Shown here piece after piece: positions 62,690-64,000 of a DNA stretch of 64,000 bases. The notes under the pieces are model-generated. The model was given only the letters and a program-made list of their open reading frames with translations. It did not search any database and had not been told where the DNA came from. The position numbers and the translations under genes are program-made. Source of the DNA: Alistipes sp. An66 (GTDB lineage: Bacteria > Bacteroidota > Bacteroidia > Bacteroidales > Rikenellaceae); NCBI RefSeq assembly GCF_002161445.1, contig NZ_NFHT01000005.1:62001-126000 (forward strand), written 5' to 3'. Every line of letters starts with the position of its first letter. Positions within the stretch are counted from its first letter, which is position 1.

Positions 62690-63340
62690 ATGGCATCACT
62701 GACGAATACGATTCCCGAAAAGACGATCGAACGGTTGAGCGAATACCGGCGGACGCTGCTTTCGTGCCACCGTCAGGGCATCACGCACGTCTTCTCGCAC
62801 GTGCTGGCGGGCATCCACGGCATCACGGCCGTGCAGGTGCGCCGCGACCTGATGCTGATCGGGTTTTCGAGCGACACGAAGAAGGGCTACGACGTGCAGG
62901 TGCTCATCGAGTACATCAGCAACATTCTCGACAGTCCCTCGCCGATGAACATTGCGGTGCTGGGCATGGGCCACCTGGGTCAGGCCATCACGAAATATTT
63001 CAACGGCAAGGGGCTGAAACTGAAAATCACGGCGGCCTTCGACGTCGACCCGGAGAAGGTGGGCAAGACGATCGACGGGATTCCGTGCTACCACATGGAT
63101 ACGTTCGAGGCGGTGGTCGAGGACAAGGATATTTCGATCGTGATCGTCTCGTCGCCGACGAAGGTGGCTCCGACGCTCGTGCTTCCGATCATCAACGCCG
63201 GAATCAAGGGGGTGCTGAACTTCACCTCCACACCGTTGAACTTCCCGCAGGGAATCGTCGTGGAGAACTACGACATCACGACGCTGCTGGAAAAGGTGGC
63301 CTATTTCGTCAAGGAGAACGACAACAACGCCAATTCGTGA
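62690..63340 (+). CDS. rex: Redox-sensing transcriptional repressor Rex
   Basis: A 216 aa protein. The N-terminal winged helix (1-80, IPEKTIERLSEYRRTLLSCH and GITAVQVRRDLMLIGFSSDT) and C-terminal Rossmann domain with VLGMGHLGQAITKYF match Rex, which responds to NADH/NAD+ and controls fermentation and respiration genes. It is directly after the LysM gene (2 bases). A Rex box was not located by eye. Confidence 0.93.
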   Translation: MASLTNTIPEKTIERLSEYRRTLLSCHRQGITHVFSHVLAGIHGITAVQVRRDLMLIGFSSDTKKGYDVQVLIEYISNILDSPSPMNIAVLGMGHLGQAITKYFNGKGLKLKITAAFDVDPEKVGKTIDGIPCYHMDTFEAVVEDKDISIVIVSSPTKVAPTLVLPIINAGIKGVLNFTSTPLNFPQGIVVENYDITTLLEKVAYFVKENDNNANS

Positions 63341-63481
63341 CATTGCGGGAGGGAGTGCAGATGCAAGGGACGAACGAGTTCTGCGGCCGCCGTGCCGAAG
63401 CGATGCAGCCAAGCGGGTACGCCGCGCGGAGGAGATAAGAGCCAGGCGGTGATGAATTGGAGACGATATGTTGCGCGTGCC

Positions 63482-64000
63482 ATGAAGGTATTCCAGGGAT
63501 TCGAGGATCTTCCGCATTTTATTCGTCCGGCGGTTACGGTCGGGTCGTTCGACGGCGTGCACCGGGGACACCGGGCGCTGATCGGCCGGCTCGTCGCCGA
63601 GGCGCGGGCCGTCGGCGGGGAGAGTGTCGTGCTGACCTTCGAACCGCACCCGCGCATCACGCTGGGCCGGGCCGAAGGGTTGCGGCTGCTGACGACCTTT
63701 GAGGAGAAGGTCGCCCTGCTGGCGGAGCTGGGCGTGGACAACGTGATCGTGATCCCGTTCGACCGGGCGTTCAGCGCCCTTTCGGGCCGGGAGTTCGTCG
63801 AACGCTGCCTGATCGGCCGCGTGGGCGCCGAGACACTGGTCGCGGGCTACAACCACCGCTTCGGACACGACGGCGTGGCGTGCGATGCCCCGGAAGTGGC
63901 GTCGCGGCTGCGGGTCGTGCGCGTGGGGCCGTGCACGGTCGATGGCGTACGGGTCAGCTCGACGGTGATCCGCCGCCTGCTGGAAGCGGGCGACCGGGCC
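63482..64000 (+). CDS. ribF: Riboflavin kinase/FAD synthetase, 3'-truncated
   Basis: The frame runs from ATG 63482 (MKVFQGFEDLPH) to the window edge, 173 codons, without stop. The FAD synthetase part shows VGSFDGVHRGHRALIGRLVA (nucleotidyltransferase HxGH-type), LTFEPHPR and the VAGYNHRFGHDG segment, then SSTVIRRLLEAGD. The riboflavin kinase domain lies beyond the window. It converts riboflavin to FMN and FAD. It is 141 bases after rex, in the same direction. Confidence 0.93.
   Translation, partial: MKVFQGFEDLPHFIRPAVTVGSFDGVHRGHRALIGRLVAEARAVGGESVVLTFEPHPRITLGRAEGLRLLTTFEEKVALLAELGVDNVIVIPFDRAFSALSGREFVERCLIGRVGAETLVAGYNHRFGHDGVACDAPEVASRLRVVRVGPCTVDGVRVSSTVIRRLLEAGDRA

Overview
The window looks like the chromosome of a high-GC Bacteroidales gut bacterium, most likely Alistipes (Rikenellaceae) or a close relative. 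The grounds are a SusC/D-type glycan locus with BACON and LamG lipoproteins, a GLPGLI/TonB-receptor pair, a PorQ-type protein, DUF3822-rsmD synteny, a chlamydial-Hc1-like histone H1 protein, many promoters of the Bacteroidetes TAnnTTTG (-7) type, and GC-rich coding DNA. The genus is inferred, not proven.

Layout. (1) 1-4803: end of a host N-glycan locus, a GH18 endo-beta-N-acetylglucosaminidase lipoprotein between two paralogous LamG proteins. (2) 5284-11039: a TonB-receptor-like protein and a GLPGLI protein, divergent from a histidine kinase/response regulator pair, with phased GTTAA boxes between them. (3) 11040-23614: an accessory region of decayed mobilisation genes, a tyrosine integrase, and a roughly 10 kb element bounded by a 17 bp direct repeat, one copy of which is the 3' end of an intact tRNA-Asp. 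The element is partly AT-rich and carries DUF3853, a 483 aa orphan, a TerB-like/DUF1232/small-protein/Sel1 operon, and a retron: structured ncRNA, reverse transcriptase and a PLD-family nuclease-like protein. (4) 23670-40651: housekeeping genes: rsmD, a RecD-like helicase, a UDG-family protein, mutS, udk, gyrB, an FtsE-like ATPase, tmRNA, purT, a cyclophilin, an aminotransferase, a YidE-type transporter and lrgAB. (5) 40652-53761: FeoAB with its Cys-rich partner, histone H1-like protein, a phosphoethanolamine transferase, an Omp85 barrel, LMW-PTP, a lipoprotein peptide deformylase, a PorQ-like protein, fabG, glyA and DUF2461. (6) 53844-64000: inositol-phosphatase family, M20 dipeptidase, NlpE-like lipoprotein, glmM, uridine phosphorylase, dnaN, a DEDDh exonuclease, a LysM protein, rex and a truncated ribF.

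The most interesting object is the retron at 20889-22753. Long a1/a2 inverted repeats bracket a two-hairpin msr and a roughly 110 nt msd hairpin. The RT has YADD plus the retron-specific NAxxH and VTG motifs. The companion is a single-HKD PLD protein 9 nt downstream, which I do not recall from the described retron effector classes. It follows an uncharacterised TerB-like/Sel1 operon. The whole cargo lies between tRNA-Asp att-like repeats with no integrase inside them; the nearest integrase lies just outside. This is the layout of a cis-mobilisable defence island.
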